Shown: piece by piece, positions 1 to 6,523 of the stretch
How positions within the stretch are numbered: position 1 is the stretch's first letter
Layout: each line of letters starts with the position of its first letter
NCBI GenBank assembly: GCA_900538885.1
Contig: UQAI01000033.1
Coordinates: 1-17,282 of the forward strand
Length of the DNA stretch: 17,282 nt
Direction of reading: 5' to 3'
DNA from: an uncultured Mollicutes bacterium
Lineage (GTDB): Bacteria; Bacillota_I; Bacilli_A; ML615J-28; CAG-313
Notes under the pieces: model-generated
Databases searched by the model: none
What the model was told of the DNA's origin: nothing
What the model saw: the letters and a program-made list of their open reading frames with translations, nothing else
Made by a program: the position numbers and the translations under genes

Positions 1-2
1 CA

Positions 3-80
3 CCCCAATAAATTCTATAGGATTTTTAAAAACCCCAACGAATTATATAGAACCAGAAAGAAAATCCCCACTCTTTATAG
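3..80. repeat. Three degenerate ~30-bp tandem repeats
   Basis: CCCCA followed by an A/T stretch ending in TATAG occurs three times. TATAG falls at 16-20, 46-50 and 76-80, an exact 30-bp period. CCCC falls at 3, 33 and 66. Copies 1 and 2 are the most alike; copy 3 has become the left arm and loop of the ger operon terminator. The array may continue left of the window. The function is unknown. It may simply be the decayed product of terminator duplication. Confidence 0.4.
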
Positions 81-88
81 GGTGGGGT
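62..88 (-). terminator. Rho-independent terminator of the ger operon
   Basis: CCCCAC at 66-71 pairs with GTGGGG at 82-87 around a 10-nt loop. Read on the minus strand, the stem is followed by ATTTTC. It lies immediately after the stop codon of the last ger gene, as expected for the end of that operon. The T tract is short, so strength is uncertain. Confidence 0.6.
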
Positions 89-91
89 TTA

Positions 92-1138
92 TTACATTAT
101 GGTAACATCTACATTTATGGTTGTATCTAAATATGAATGTTTTTTATTGGATAGGTAATCAATGTTGTAGACATCTATAAGATATGAATCCATAGATTGT
201 TTTAGGTTTTGAAGGTTTTCGGTCATTTGTTTTTTGAGTGATGCGTAAAGTTCATTATCGGTTAGATTTTTTGGATTATAAATAAAGGTACCTTTAATCG
301 TTATTTTAATGGTTAGGGTATTTTTTTTGTAGTATTTTTTGATGTAGTATTCATGAATTAGGTAGTCAAAGTCTTTAAAGATGATAACATTTCTGGAAAG
401 GTTGTTTAAAGCGTATAGGGCATGGTAGTTGTCAAAACTAAATGATGATAATCTATAATCATCAGTAATATAGCTATAACCATCTACATCTATGGATGGT
501 AGTTCTTTTTCTTGCTCAAAAAATACATCATTTGAAACTTTGAGAATGGGTATTTCGGTAGTATAAGTGTCTAAATAGATGTTATTGATAAGATTTGAAA
601 AGACTACTTTTGATGGTTTGGTGAGGGTTGCGTTATTAATTAAGATGGTGTAGTAAGCACTAGTACCTGAAAAGTTTTTAACATTGTAGATATCCATTAA
701 ATCATTACTAGTGGTGTAAACTTGAAAGGTTGGAAAAAAGTCAGGGGATTGTCTTACAATGGTACATAGGGCTAGTAGATTGTTTTTATTGAAGAAGTTG
801 TTTTTTAGGATAACGGTTCTAATATGACTATATTGTAGTCTTATACTTGATTGTTTGTTTATCATGGCGATACCTTCAGATATGGTTTTACCTTTACCAA
901 CACAAATGTAGCCAATATCATTTGGTAGGGTTTGTCCATATTCACTAAGACTTAGGTTGTAGTTATTTAGAATGTACATGTAAACGGTGTATTCATTATT
1001 TGAATTATTGTATTCTAGTCCCATACTAGATACATAAGCACTTTCAGTTACTTCAGTATAATCATTTCTTTGATATAAGACTTTGATTGAAAAAAAGATT
1101 AAAACAATAACTGTAAAAATTAATAGTTTTTTATTCAT
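92..1138 (-). CDS. gerAC: Spore germination protein, Ger(x)C family (GerAC-like)
   Basis: This is the third component (C subunit) of a GerA-type germinant receptor, which sits in the inner spore membrane and helps trigger germination when small nutrients bind. The recognition rests on an N-terminal hydrophobic anchor, the early family signature (SAYVSSMGLEY, then a beta-rich domain) and position directly behind gerAB-gerAA. I chose the ATG at 1138 because GGTGAT lies four bases before it; an in-frame ATG at 1150 has no SD. The gene starts within the end of gerAA (8-base overlap, different frame), so the two are translationally coupled. At 348 aa the length is near normal for the family. Oddly, the N-terminus (MNKKLLIFTVIVLIFFSIKV) has no lipobox cysteine, whereas GerC proteins are usually lipoproteins. 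Here the hydrophobic segment may act as an uncleaved anchor. Confidence 0.82.
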   Translation of the reverse strand: MNKKLLIFTVIVLIFFSIKVLYQRNDYTEVTESAYVSSMGLEYNNSNNEYTVYMYILNNYNLSLSEYGQTLPNDIGYICVGKGKTISEGIAMINKQSSIRLQYSHIRTVILKNNFFNKNNLLALCTIVRQSPDFFPTFQVYTTSNDLMDIYNVKNFSGTSAYYTILINNATLTKPSKVVFSNLINNIYLDTYTTEIPILKVSNDVFFEQEKELPSIDVDGYSYITDDYRLSSFSFDNYHALYALNNLSRNVIIFKDFDYLIHEYYIKKYYKKNTLTIKITIKGTFIYNPKNLTDNELYASLKKQMTENLQNLKQSMDSYLIDVYNIDYLSNKKHSYLDTTINVDVTIM

Positions 1139-2504
1139 TTTTATCACCATGTTTAGGGAAGAAGAATCCTTTTAGTTTATTAGGCCTTAATGGACTAAAT
1201 GGTAGGAAGAATGGTACTCCAACTGATTTTTGGGAACTTATGTAAAGTAAGGTTGTGATTAATCCTATTGTAAAGCCTAGTATTCCAAATGTATATGATA
1301 GAATTAGATTATATAATCTAAAAATATCAAAAGAGGTAATTAGGTGTTGGTTATTTGTTATTGCGAAAGAGGAAACGTAGGAAAGTGAGGCAATAAGAAG
1401 AAGAGTTGAACCAACGAGTCCACTTGAAATAGCATTTTGACCAATAAAAAGTCCACTAAAAATAATTATTATGTTTTGTACATAATTGTTTGGGGCTCTA
1501 CTAGATATTAGTCTAAATGTTTCAAATAAAAATAGAACAATTAAACATTCAATAAATATTGGAAAGGTAGTGCCACGTTCGGTTATTTGCATGCTTGACA
1601 TAAAAAGGGTTGAAAAGAATGTAGGATTAAAGTTTGTAAGCGCAATAACTAAGCCTAGAAAAAAGATTGATATAAAGAAAAAGAAAATAGTGAATAGTCT
1701 AGCAAAAAAAGTGTAGTACTTAGGTTCGTTAGATTCATTTTTAATAGTTGTAAATGTACTAAGGGTTGTAGGTAGTACCGCAACAACTGGACTATTATCC
1801 ATTAAAAGGATAGCTTTACCTTCTAGTATTGCTCCAACCGCATAGTCTGGTGAACCAGTATTAAATACCGTTGGTAGTAATAAGGAATCATTAAAGATAA
1901 TATTTAAATCATTAATATTAGTTAATGATTCTTCTTTAAAAGCATTAAGGCGACCTTCTATTTCTTTAATAAAAGGTTGTTTTTTAGTTTTTTCTAAATA
2001 GATGAAATAAACATCAGTTTGGGAGGTACTTCCTAATTTATATTTATCAACAATTAAATCAGGGGATTTAATTCTTTTTCTAATTAACGCAAGGCTATGA
2101 TTAATGTTTTCAACAAAACCATCATGACTATCAAGTAGATTATTTGGGTCTAATTCACTTTTTTCAGTTGATCTTACAGGAATTGTGGAAAGATTTAAAT
2201 AATACGGATATTCATCATTAACAACCATTATTAAATTACCATTTGATAAAAGATAACTGATTTCATTTAAACTAAACACTAAAACGCGGTAAAAAACTCC
2301 TGGAATGGCCTCATTTAGGCTTTTAAAGTTTTCTTTAGTAATTTTATTTAAGTAATAGTCATTTAGGTGTTTTGGACTTACAGTACTTTGATAGTAGTAA
2401 ATTTTAATGTCTAAATTTTGATGTTTAACACTAACTTTCATCATATCTGCTTCATTTGTACTTAAGGTATCTAAAATATCAGTTAAAGTTAAATTATCCA
2501 TCAT
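1131..2504 (-). CDS. gerAA: Spore germination protein, GerAA/SpoVAF family
   Basis: This is the A subunit of a GerA-type germinant receptor, a membrane protein thought to form the receptor's oligomeric channel. The N-terminal ~240 residues are a soluble domain, including PDYAVGAILEGKAILLMDNSP, a hallmark of the family. The C-terminal half has four to five membrane segments, and the tail VGVPFFLPFSPLRP matches the typical GVPYLAPFAP end. Length is about 457 aa, slightly below the usual 470-500. The start was placed at the ATG at 2504, ten bases after GGAGG. The upstream ATG at 2513 nearly touches that SD, and the ATG at 2501 is also possible. The start overlaps the gerAB stop, so translation is probably coupled. 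Confidence 0.88.
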   Translation of the reverse strand: MMDNLTLTDILDTLSTNEADMMKVSVKHQNLDIKIYYYQSTVSPKHLNDYYLNKITKENFKSLNEAIPGVFYRVLVFSLNEISYLLSNGNLIMVVNDEYPYYLNLSTIPVRSTEKSELDPNNLLDSHDGFVENINHSLALIRKRIKSPDLIVDKYKLGSTSQTDVYFIYLEKTKKQPFIKEIEGRLNAFKEESLTNINDLNIIFNDSLLLPTVFNTGSPDYAVGAILEGKAILLMDNSPVVAVLPTTLSTFTTIKNESNEPKYYTFFARLFTIFFFFISIFFLGLVIALTNFNPTFFSTLFMSSMQITERGTTFPIFIECLIVLFLFETFRLISSRAPNNYVQNIIIIFSGLFIGQNAISSGLVGSTLLLIASLSYVSSFAITNNQHLITSFDIFRLYNLILSYTFGILGFTIGLITTLLYISSQKSVGVPFFLPFSPLRPNKLKGFFFPKHGDKNE

Positions 2505-3498
2505 TTTTCGCATACCTCCATATTGTAAAGTAGAAAATAAGAATTAAAATGGTTGAAATTAAAGATGTAATAATTATAAATGAATGATTTAAGACATAAT
2601 TATAGAAAAGAAAAGTAATTATGGCTCCTAAAAAAAGACATGTTCCAAGTCTATAGATAAAGGTATTTTGCTTTTTAAAAAGTTGTCTTAAAATTTCTAG
2701 GTTAAGGGTTAATTTAATAAAGATGTAAGAACAAATGTAAATACAAAGAAAAATATCTAAATGTTCAAAGTATTTAGGACCAGTGTATAAACGGTATCTA
2801 AAAAGAGAGGGAAAAAGCATATTATCAAAAAAGCGATAATCTAAGAATAAATAATTATCCATAATAAACCAAGTAGAAAGCATTGATCCAATTAAACTAC
2901 CAATCACAAAGTTCCATTTAGATGGGGGATTACTTGTAACATTTGGGATGGTAAAAAATAAAAGATTATCAAGAAAAGGAAATAAAAGAACTAAAGCTAA
3001 ATATGGCTTTTTGAAATAAAAAGAAAGGGGAAGTAATAATCTGAAATCTCTTATGTTGGTATTTAAAAAATGAGTTTGGCTAGTGATTAGTAAAATAACA
3101 AATAAGATAAGCATAATATTCATTATTGAACGAATGTTAACTGAACCTGCTAAAGCCACAAAAAATAATAAAATAGCAATAATTAAAAAAGTAGGAGTAA
3201 GAAAGAAAAAGTAATCGGATAAAATCTTTATCGATGAAAGGGTAATTAAAACAGTTGAAATTATAATATAGAAAATTAAGATAATTCTTGTAAATTTACT
3301 ATTTAAAACTTTAGTTTGAAAGTTTGTGTTTTTGGTAGGAATGATTAAATACAATAATGTTACAAAAATTCCAAGTAAAAATGATATGATATAAGCATTT
3401 CTAGGAAATAAATGCATTAAAACATTTGAAGTAATAATACAATTTAAAAACATTGTATTAATAAAGGTAATGAGTATAACTTTAACACTTAGTTTCAT
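2494..3498 (-). CDS. gerAB: Spore germination permease, GerAB family
   Basis: This is the B subunit of a GerA-type receptor. It belongs to the APC transporter superfamily and in studied receptors carries the germinant-binding pocket. The 334-residue protein is almost entirely hydrophobic, with about ten predicted membrane helices and short polar loops (e.g. NIRDFRLLLPLSF, SNPPSKWN). Assignment rests on this topology, the length (family ~360 aa) and the two unmistakable partners downstream. The ATG at 3498 is preceded by AAGGAG with a six-base spacer. It is the first gene of the operon, whereas in Bacillus subtilis gerA the A gene comes first. Which germinant it senses cannot be read from sequence. 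I found no convincing forespore (sigma-G) promoter between 3499 and 3640. Confidence 0.82.
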   Translation of the reverse strand: MKLSVKVILITFINTMFLNCIITSNVLMHLFPRNAYIISFLLGIFVTLLYLIIPTKNTNFQTKVLNSKFTRIILIFYIIISTVLITLSSIKILSDYFFFLTPTFLIIAILLFFVALAGSVNIRSIMNIMLILFVILLITSQTHFLNTNIRDFRLLLPLSFYFKKPYLALVLLFPFLDNLLFFTIPNVTSNPPSKWNFVIGSLIGSMLSTWFIMDNYLFLDYRFFDNMLFPSLFRYRLYTGPKYFEHLDIFLCIYICSYIFIKLTLNLEILRQLFKKQNTFIYRLGTCLFLGAIITFLFYNYVLNHSFIIITSLISTILILIFYFTIWRYAKNDG

Positions 3499-3641
3499 AA
3501 TAATCTCCTTTTGTTTAGTTTTTCCAAAAAAATAAGTAAAATACTTCCTATTTTTAATAGTTTGTTAAAAAGTAAATTTAAGCATGGGGATTAAACTAAA
3601 ATAATGTTTATAACTTATCTTTTTTGTTTGTATAACTAGGA

Positions 3642-3656
3642 AAGTTAAAATAACTT
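3642..3656. promoter_or_regulatory. Perfect inverted repeat upstream of ssb promoter
   Basis: AAGTTA-AAA-TAACTT is a perfect 6-bp inverted repeat 13 bases before the -35 element of the ssb-like gene, in the ger/ssb divergent intergenic region. TAACTT also occurs at 3611. It could be a repressor operator, or chance in A/T-rich DNA. Confidence 0.2.
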
Positions 3657-3669
3657 AGTGATGGGCGTT

Positions 3670-3697
3670 TTGCCTTTTAAAAAAATATAAGTATAAT
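3670..3697 (+). promoter_or_regulatory. Sigma-A-type promoter of the ssb-like gene
   Basis: TTGCCT (3670-3675), 16-bp spacer, TATAAT (3692-3697). Transcription would start near 3704, giving a very short leader that contains the SD AGGGAGG just before the ATG at 3721. The upstream in-frame GTG at 3703 would fall at the transcription start, so it is unlikely to be the start codon. Confidence 0.7.
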
Positions 3698-3720
3698 CTT
3701 TAGTGAAGGGAGGAAGTGCA

Positions 3721-4116
3721 ATGATTAATATTGTTACATTAGTAGGGGTTATAACAGAAGAACCTGTACTTAAAGAATTTGAAAATGGTTTAAAAGGAGC
3801 TTTTATTGTTTTGAGAGTTACAAGACCTTTTAAATCAATGGAAGGAACTTATGAGTCAGATTTTATTAGATGCTCATTATGGGAGGGAATTGCCCAAAAC
3901 ACTTGTGAGTATTGTCGTAAAGGTGATGTTATTGGTGTTAGGGGTAGACTTGTAAGTAAGACTGAAGATGTGGTGTTTAACTGTGAAAAGGAACAACATG
4001 TTAAAAAAATTTCAATGTTACATTTAGTAGTAGAAAGAGTTAGTTTCATTACAACCGCTAAAAAGTTTAAAGAAAATAGTTCTTTTTATCAAGATGTTGT
4101 TGAGGAAAAAGATTGA
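3721..4116 (+). CDS. ssb: Single-stranded DNA-binding protein (short, tailless)
   Basis: This is an OB-fold protein expected to bind single-stranded DNA in replication and repair. Residues 1 to ~105 match the SSB core: NIVTLVGVITEEPVLKEFENG, then FIVLRVTRPF, then DFIRCSLWEGIAQNTCEYCRKGD and VIGVRGRL, corresponding to the family's LxGRxxxDPE, ...VR.W...AE....Y..KG..V.V.GRL pattern. The start is the ATG at 3721, with SD GGGAGG seven bases upstream. At 131 aa it is shorter than usual (~160-175) and ends SSFYQDVVEEKD, without the glycine/glutamine-rich linker and acidic DDDLPF-type tip that recruits partner proteins. It is also not in the usual rpsF-ssb-rpsR setting, so it may be a second, specialised SSB. 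It has its own promoter and terminator. Confidence 0.78.
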   Translation: MINIVTLVGVITEEPVLKEFENGLKGAFIVLRVTRPFKSMEGTYESDFIRCSLWEGIAQNTCEYCRKGDVIGVRGRLVSKTEDVVFNCEKEQHVKKISMLHLVVERVSFITTAKKFKENSSFYQDVVEEKD

Positions 4117-4138
4117 TCACTATTTTAGTGGTCTTTTT
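4115..4138 (+). terminator. Rho-independent terminator after ssb-like gene
   Basis: GATCACTA (4115-4122) pairs with TAGTGGTC (4126-4133; one G-U pair) around a TTT loop, followed by TTTTT and a second T-rich run. It overlaps the end of the coding region by two bases. Confidence 0.75.
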
Positions 4139-4141
4139 GAT

Positions 4142-4170
4142 TTGTTTTTTTTGTCGAATCGTGATATAAT
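4142..4170 (+). promoter_or_regulatory. Promoter of thyA-folA-plsC operon
   Basis: TTGTTT (4142-4147), 17-bp spacer, extended -10 TGATATAAT (4162-4170). It lies within the T-rich tail of the preceding terminator. Predicted transcription start is near 4177, about 20 bases before the thyA ATG. Confidence 0.75.
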
Positions 4171-4196
4171 ACTCATTGGATTATGAGGAGGAGATT

Positions 4197-5075
4197 ATGA
4201 AACAATATTTAGAATTATGTCAAAAAGTATTAACTGAAGGCCATTTTAAAGAAGATAGAACTGGTACTGGTACTTATTCTTTATTTGGGGCACAAATGCG
4301 TTTTCCTTTATCGGAAGGATTTCCTCTCCTTACAACTAAAAAAGTATATCTTAAAGCTATTATTCATGAATTATTATGGTTTATTAAGGGTGATACCAAT
4401 ATTCAATATTTAGTTAAAAATGGTGTTAGAATATGGAATGAATGGCCCTATGAAGCTTATAAAAAATCAAGTGATTATCAAGGCGAAACCATGGATGAGT
4501 TTGTTGAAAAAATTAAAAATGATGATCTTTTCGCAAAACTTTATGGTGATTTAGGACCAGTATATGGGGCTCAGTGGCGTGCATTTGGGATTGGTGAATA
4601 TCATGTTGACCAACTTCAAAAAGTTATTGATGAAATTAAACAAAATCCAAGTTCAAGAAGATTAATTGTTTGTGCGTGGAATCCCCTTGTCATCGATCAA
4701 ATGGCGCTACCACCATGTCACTCTCTATTTCAGTTTTATGTAAGTGATGGTAAACTATCATGTCAGTTATACCAACGTTCTGCTGATTTATTTTTAGGGG
4801 TACCTTTTAATATTGCATCATATGCATTATTAACAATGATGGTAGCTCATGTAACGGGACTTGGTCTTGGTGATTTTGTTCATACGATTGGTGATGCTCA
4901 TATTTACTCTAATCATCTTGAACAAATTAATATTCAACTTTTAAGAACTCCAAGAGCACTTCCAAAGATGAATATCTTAAGAAAAGTTGAAAAACTAGAA
5001 GACTTTAAATATGAAGATTTTGAATTAACTGGTTATAATCCATATCCAGCTATTAAAGGAAAGGTGGCAGTATAA
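4197..5075 (+). CDS. thyA: Thymidylate synthase
   Basis: ThyA converts dUMP to dTMP using methylenetetrahydrofolate as both carbon donor and reductant, releasing dihydrofolate. Family signatures are clear: EDRTGTGT near the N-terminus, GPVYGAQWR at 120-128, the nucleophile Cys174 in PPCHSLFQFYV, and YQRSADLFLGVPFNIASYALL. The 292-aa length exceeds the 264 of E. coli because of an insertion around residues 84-118, intermediate towards the longer Lactobacillus casei-type enzymes. The ATG at 4197 was chosen because GGAGGAG sits directly upstream; a TTG at 4176 would lie at the transcription start. folA begins one base after the stop codon, so the dihydrofolate made here is recycled by the product of the next gene. 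Confidence 0.97.
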   Translation: MKQYLELCQKVLTEGHFKEDRTGTGTYSLFGAQMRFPLSEGFPLLTTKKVYLKAIIHELLWFIKGDTNIQYLVKNGVRIWNEWPYEAYKKSSDYQGETMDEFVEKIKNDDLFAKLYGDLGPVYGAQWRAFGIGEYHVDQLQKVIDEIKQNPSSRRLIVCAWNPLVIDQMALPPCHSLFQFYVSDGKLSCQLYQRSADLFLGVPFNIASYALLTMMVAHVTGLGLGDFVHTIGDAHIYSNHLEQINIQLLRTPRALPKMNILRKVEKLEDFKYEDFELTGYNPYPAIKGKVAV

Positions 5076-5076
5076 A

Positions 5077-5550
5077 ATGCTTGCGATAATCGTTGCGGTT
5101 GACGAAAATAACTTAATAGGAAATGGTAATGCCTTGCCATGGTATTATCCCGAAGATTTAAAATATTTTAAAAAGGTAACAAACTATAAAGCTGTTCTTA
5201 TGGGATATAATACGTATCGTTCAATAATTGATCGTAATGGTAAGATACTACCAAATAGAGTTAGTTATGTATTAACGGAAGAAGAAAGTTTACCAGAAGG
5301 TGGAATTGTTGTCACTAATTTAGATGAATTAATAGAAGCGTATAAGACAAGTGAATTATATGTTATAGGTGGTAAAATGGTTTATACAGAGTTACTACCT
5401 CTCGTTGATCGCTTATATATTACAAGAATTCCTGGAACTCATGAAGGTGATGTTTATTTTCCCGAAGTAAACTATGATGAATTTAAATTACTTGGAACCA
5501 CAAAAGAAAAAGACCTTAAATTTGAAGTATATGAAAGGATAAAAAAATGA
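5077..5550 (+). CDS. folA: Dihydrofolate reductase
   Basis: It reduces dihydrofolate to tetrahydrofolate with NADPH, regenerating the cofactor oxidised by ThyA. The 157-aa length is standard. Motifs: N-terminal IIVAVDENNLIGNGNALPWYYPEDLKYFK (split: the IGxxxxLPW substrate loop and the acidic residue of the PEDLKYFK helix), VLMGYNTYRSI (the usual MGRxTxxSI), and LYVIGGKMVYTELLP, the IGGxxxY cofactor motif. The ATG follows the thyA stop by one base, with AAAGGTGG upstream. The 3' end overlaps the acyltransferase start in an ATGA, so all three genes are probably co-translated. The PWYYPEDLK segment has Tyr-Tyr where many enzymes have H/R-L, a minor variation. Confidence 0.95.
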   Translation: MLAIIVAVDENNLIGNGNALPWYYPEDLKYFKKVTNYKAVLMGYNTYRSIIDRNGKILPNRVSYVLTEEESLPEGGIVVTNLDELIEAYKTSELYVIGGKMVYTELLPLVDRLYITRIPGTHEGDVYFPEVNYDEFKLLGTTKEKDLKFEVYERIKK

Positions 5551-6401
5551 TTTTTCCTTTATCATTAATTTGTGCATTTGGTCTGGTCACTGCTTGTATT
5601 GTGATTTGTATCGTTAATGCAGTTCCATGGTATTTTATTATTTTGTTATCTTTAGCTACATTAATCGTAGTAGTTGCGTTATTTTGTGTATTAGTAATGA
5701 TTTTATTACTAACTCTAGGTAAAAAGTTTGCGAAAACTTATAATCCTAAAGATAAAAAAAGATGGTTTTTTATGATTGATGTAGCGAGATTCTCATGTTT
5801 TTGGCTAGGCGTTAAAGTAAAGGTAAATGGTCTTGAAAAACTACCAAAGGTAGGACCTGTGGTATTTTACTGTAATCATGAAAGCTATTTAGATATGTTT
5901 ATTTTATATACCATTCTTCATAAATGGCCTCATGCGACAATGTATAAAAAAGTAATTGAAACATATCCGCTCGCATCAGGTATGGCTAAAGCCTTAGGTG
6001 GAGTTTCAATTGAAAGAGAAGATGACCGTGAAGCTTTAAAATCAATTATAAAGATTATTGGTGAAGTAAAAGAAGGGGTAAATTTCTTAATCTTTCCTGA
6101 AGGTACAAGAGCTAAAACTTCAAGACTTAATCATTATAAGGCTGGTTCTTTTAAGGTAGTTCAAAAAGCAAATGTTCCTGCTGTCCTTCTTGCTTTAGAT
6201 GGAACATTTAAAAAAATGATGACAGCTCCATTTATTCCAACCTTTATTTACTTTAATGTTGTTGATGTAATTTATCCCGAAGACTTTAAAGATAAATCAA
6301 CACAAGAACTTGCGGATGAGGCAACAAAGCTTGTTCAAGCTGACATTGATAAAGCCAGAAGTAAATATAAAAGTTTAAAATATCGCCATCATAAAGACTA
6401 G
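5547..6401 (+). CDS. plsC: 1-acyl-sn-glycerol-3-phosphate acyltransferase (PlsC family)
   Basis: It acylates lysophosphatidic acid at position 2 to make phosphatidic acid, the second step of phospholipid synthesis, at the membrane. Two hydrophobic helices (residues ~1-58) precede the catalytic domain. The acyltransferase motif NHESYLD gives H(x4)D at His111/Asp116, GGVSIERED follows at 151-159, and FPEGTR at 183-188 is the glycerol-phosphate binding motif. The 284-aa length fits the family. The start overlaps folA by four bases (ATGA) with AAAGGA upstream, making it the last gene of the thyA-folA-plsC operon. Its presence in a nucleotide operon probably reflects shared growth-linked expression. 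Exact acyl donor (acyl-ACP or acyl-CoA) cannot be read here. Confidence 0.9.
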   Translation: MIFPLSLICAFGLVTACIVICIVNAVPWYFIILLSLATLIVVVALFCVLVMILLLTLGKKFAKTYNPKDKKRWFFMIDVARFSCFWLGVKVKVNGLEKLPKVGPVVFYCNHESYLDMFILYTILHKWPHATMYKKVIETYPLASGMAKALGGVSIEREDDREALKSIIKIIGEVKEGVNFLIFPEGTRAKTSRLNHYKAGSFKVVQKANVPAVLLALDGTFKKMMTAPFIPTFIYFNVVDVIYPEDFKDKSTQELADEATKLVQADIDKARSKYKSLKYRHHKD

Positions 6402-6421
6402 GTTTGTGCCTAGTTTTATTT
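6397..6421 (+). terminator. Terminator of thyA-folA-plsC operon
   Basis: ACTAGG (6397-6402) pairs perfectly with CCTAGT (6409-6414) around a TTTGTG loop, followed by TTTATTTT. The stop codon of plsC forms part of the left arm. Confidence 0.75.
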
Positions 6422-6432
6422 TGAATATTAAT

Positions 6433-6446
6433 TGTAAACGTTTTCA
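6433..6446. promoter_or_regulatory. Catabolite-responsive element (cre) candidate
   Basis: TGTAAACGTTTTCA matches the published cre consensus TGWAANCGNTNWCA at every position. Its centre is about 60 bp upstream of the predicted transcription start of the GDPD lipoprotein gene, upstream of the -35 box. In B. subtilis, CcpA sites in that location (e.g. ackA, pta) activate, while sites overlapping or downstream of the promoter repress. Another LacI-family regulator could also bind this palindrome. Confidence 0.7.
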
Positions 6447-6464
6447 AATAATAGTGTAAATAAC

Positions 6465-6493
6465 TTGATAAAAAAAGATAAATCAGTTAATAT
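6465..6493 (+). promoter_or_regulatory. Promoter of the GDPD lipoprotein gene
   Basis: TTGATA (6465-6470), 17-bp spacer, TAATAT (6488-6493). A TATTAT at 6491 is an alternative -10 with poorer spacing. The SD AAAGGGA lies about ten bases before the ATG at 6524. Confidence 0.6.
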
Positions 6494-6523
6494 TATATTA
6501 TTATATAGAAAGGGAAAGAGACA

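Noticed and set aside
3..80. CRISPR array
   Set aside because: Repeats are short and degenerate, spacers are only ~10 bp and similar to one another, and no cas gene is near.
1486..1716. Plus-strand ORF inside gerAA
   Set aside because: Opposite strand to a well-supported membrane protein, lysine-rich low-complexity end, no SD.
3499..3640. Sigma-G promoter for the ger operon
   Set aside because: The best match (minus-strand CATGCTT) misses the -10 consensus and has no GNATR-like -35 at the right distance.
4139..4196. Folate-type riboswitch before thyA-folA
   Set aside because: The promoter leaves a leader of about 20 bases, too short for any riboswitch.
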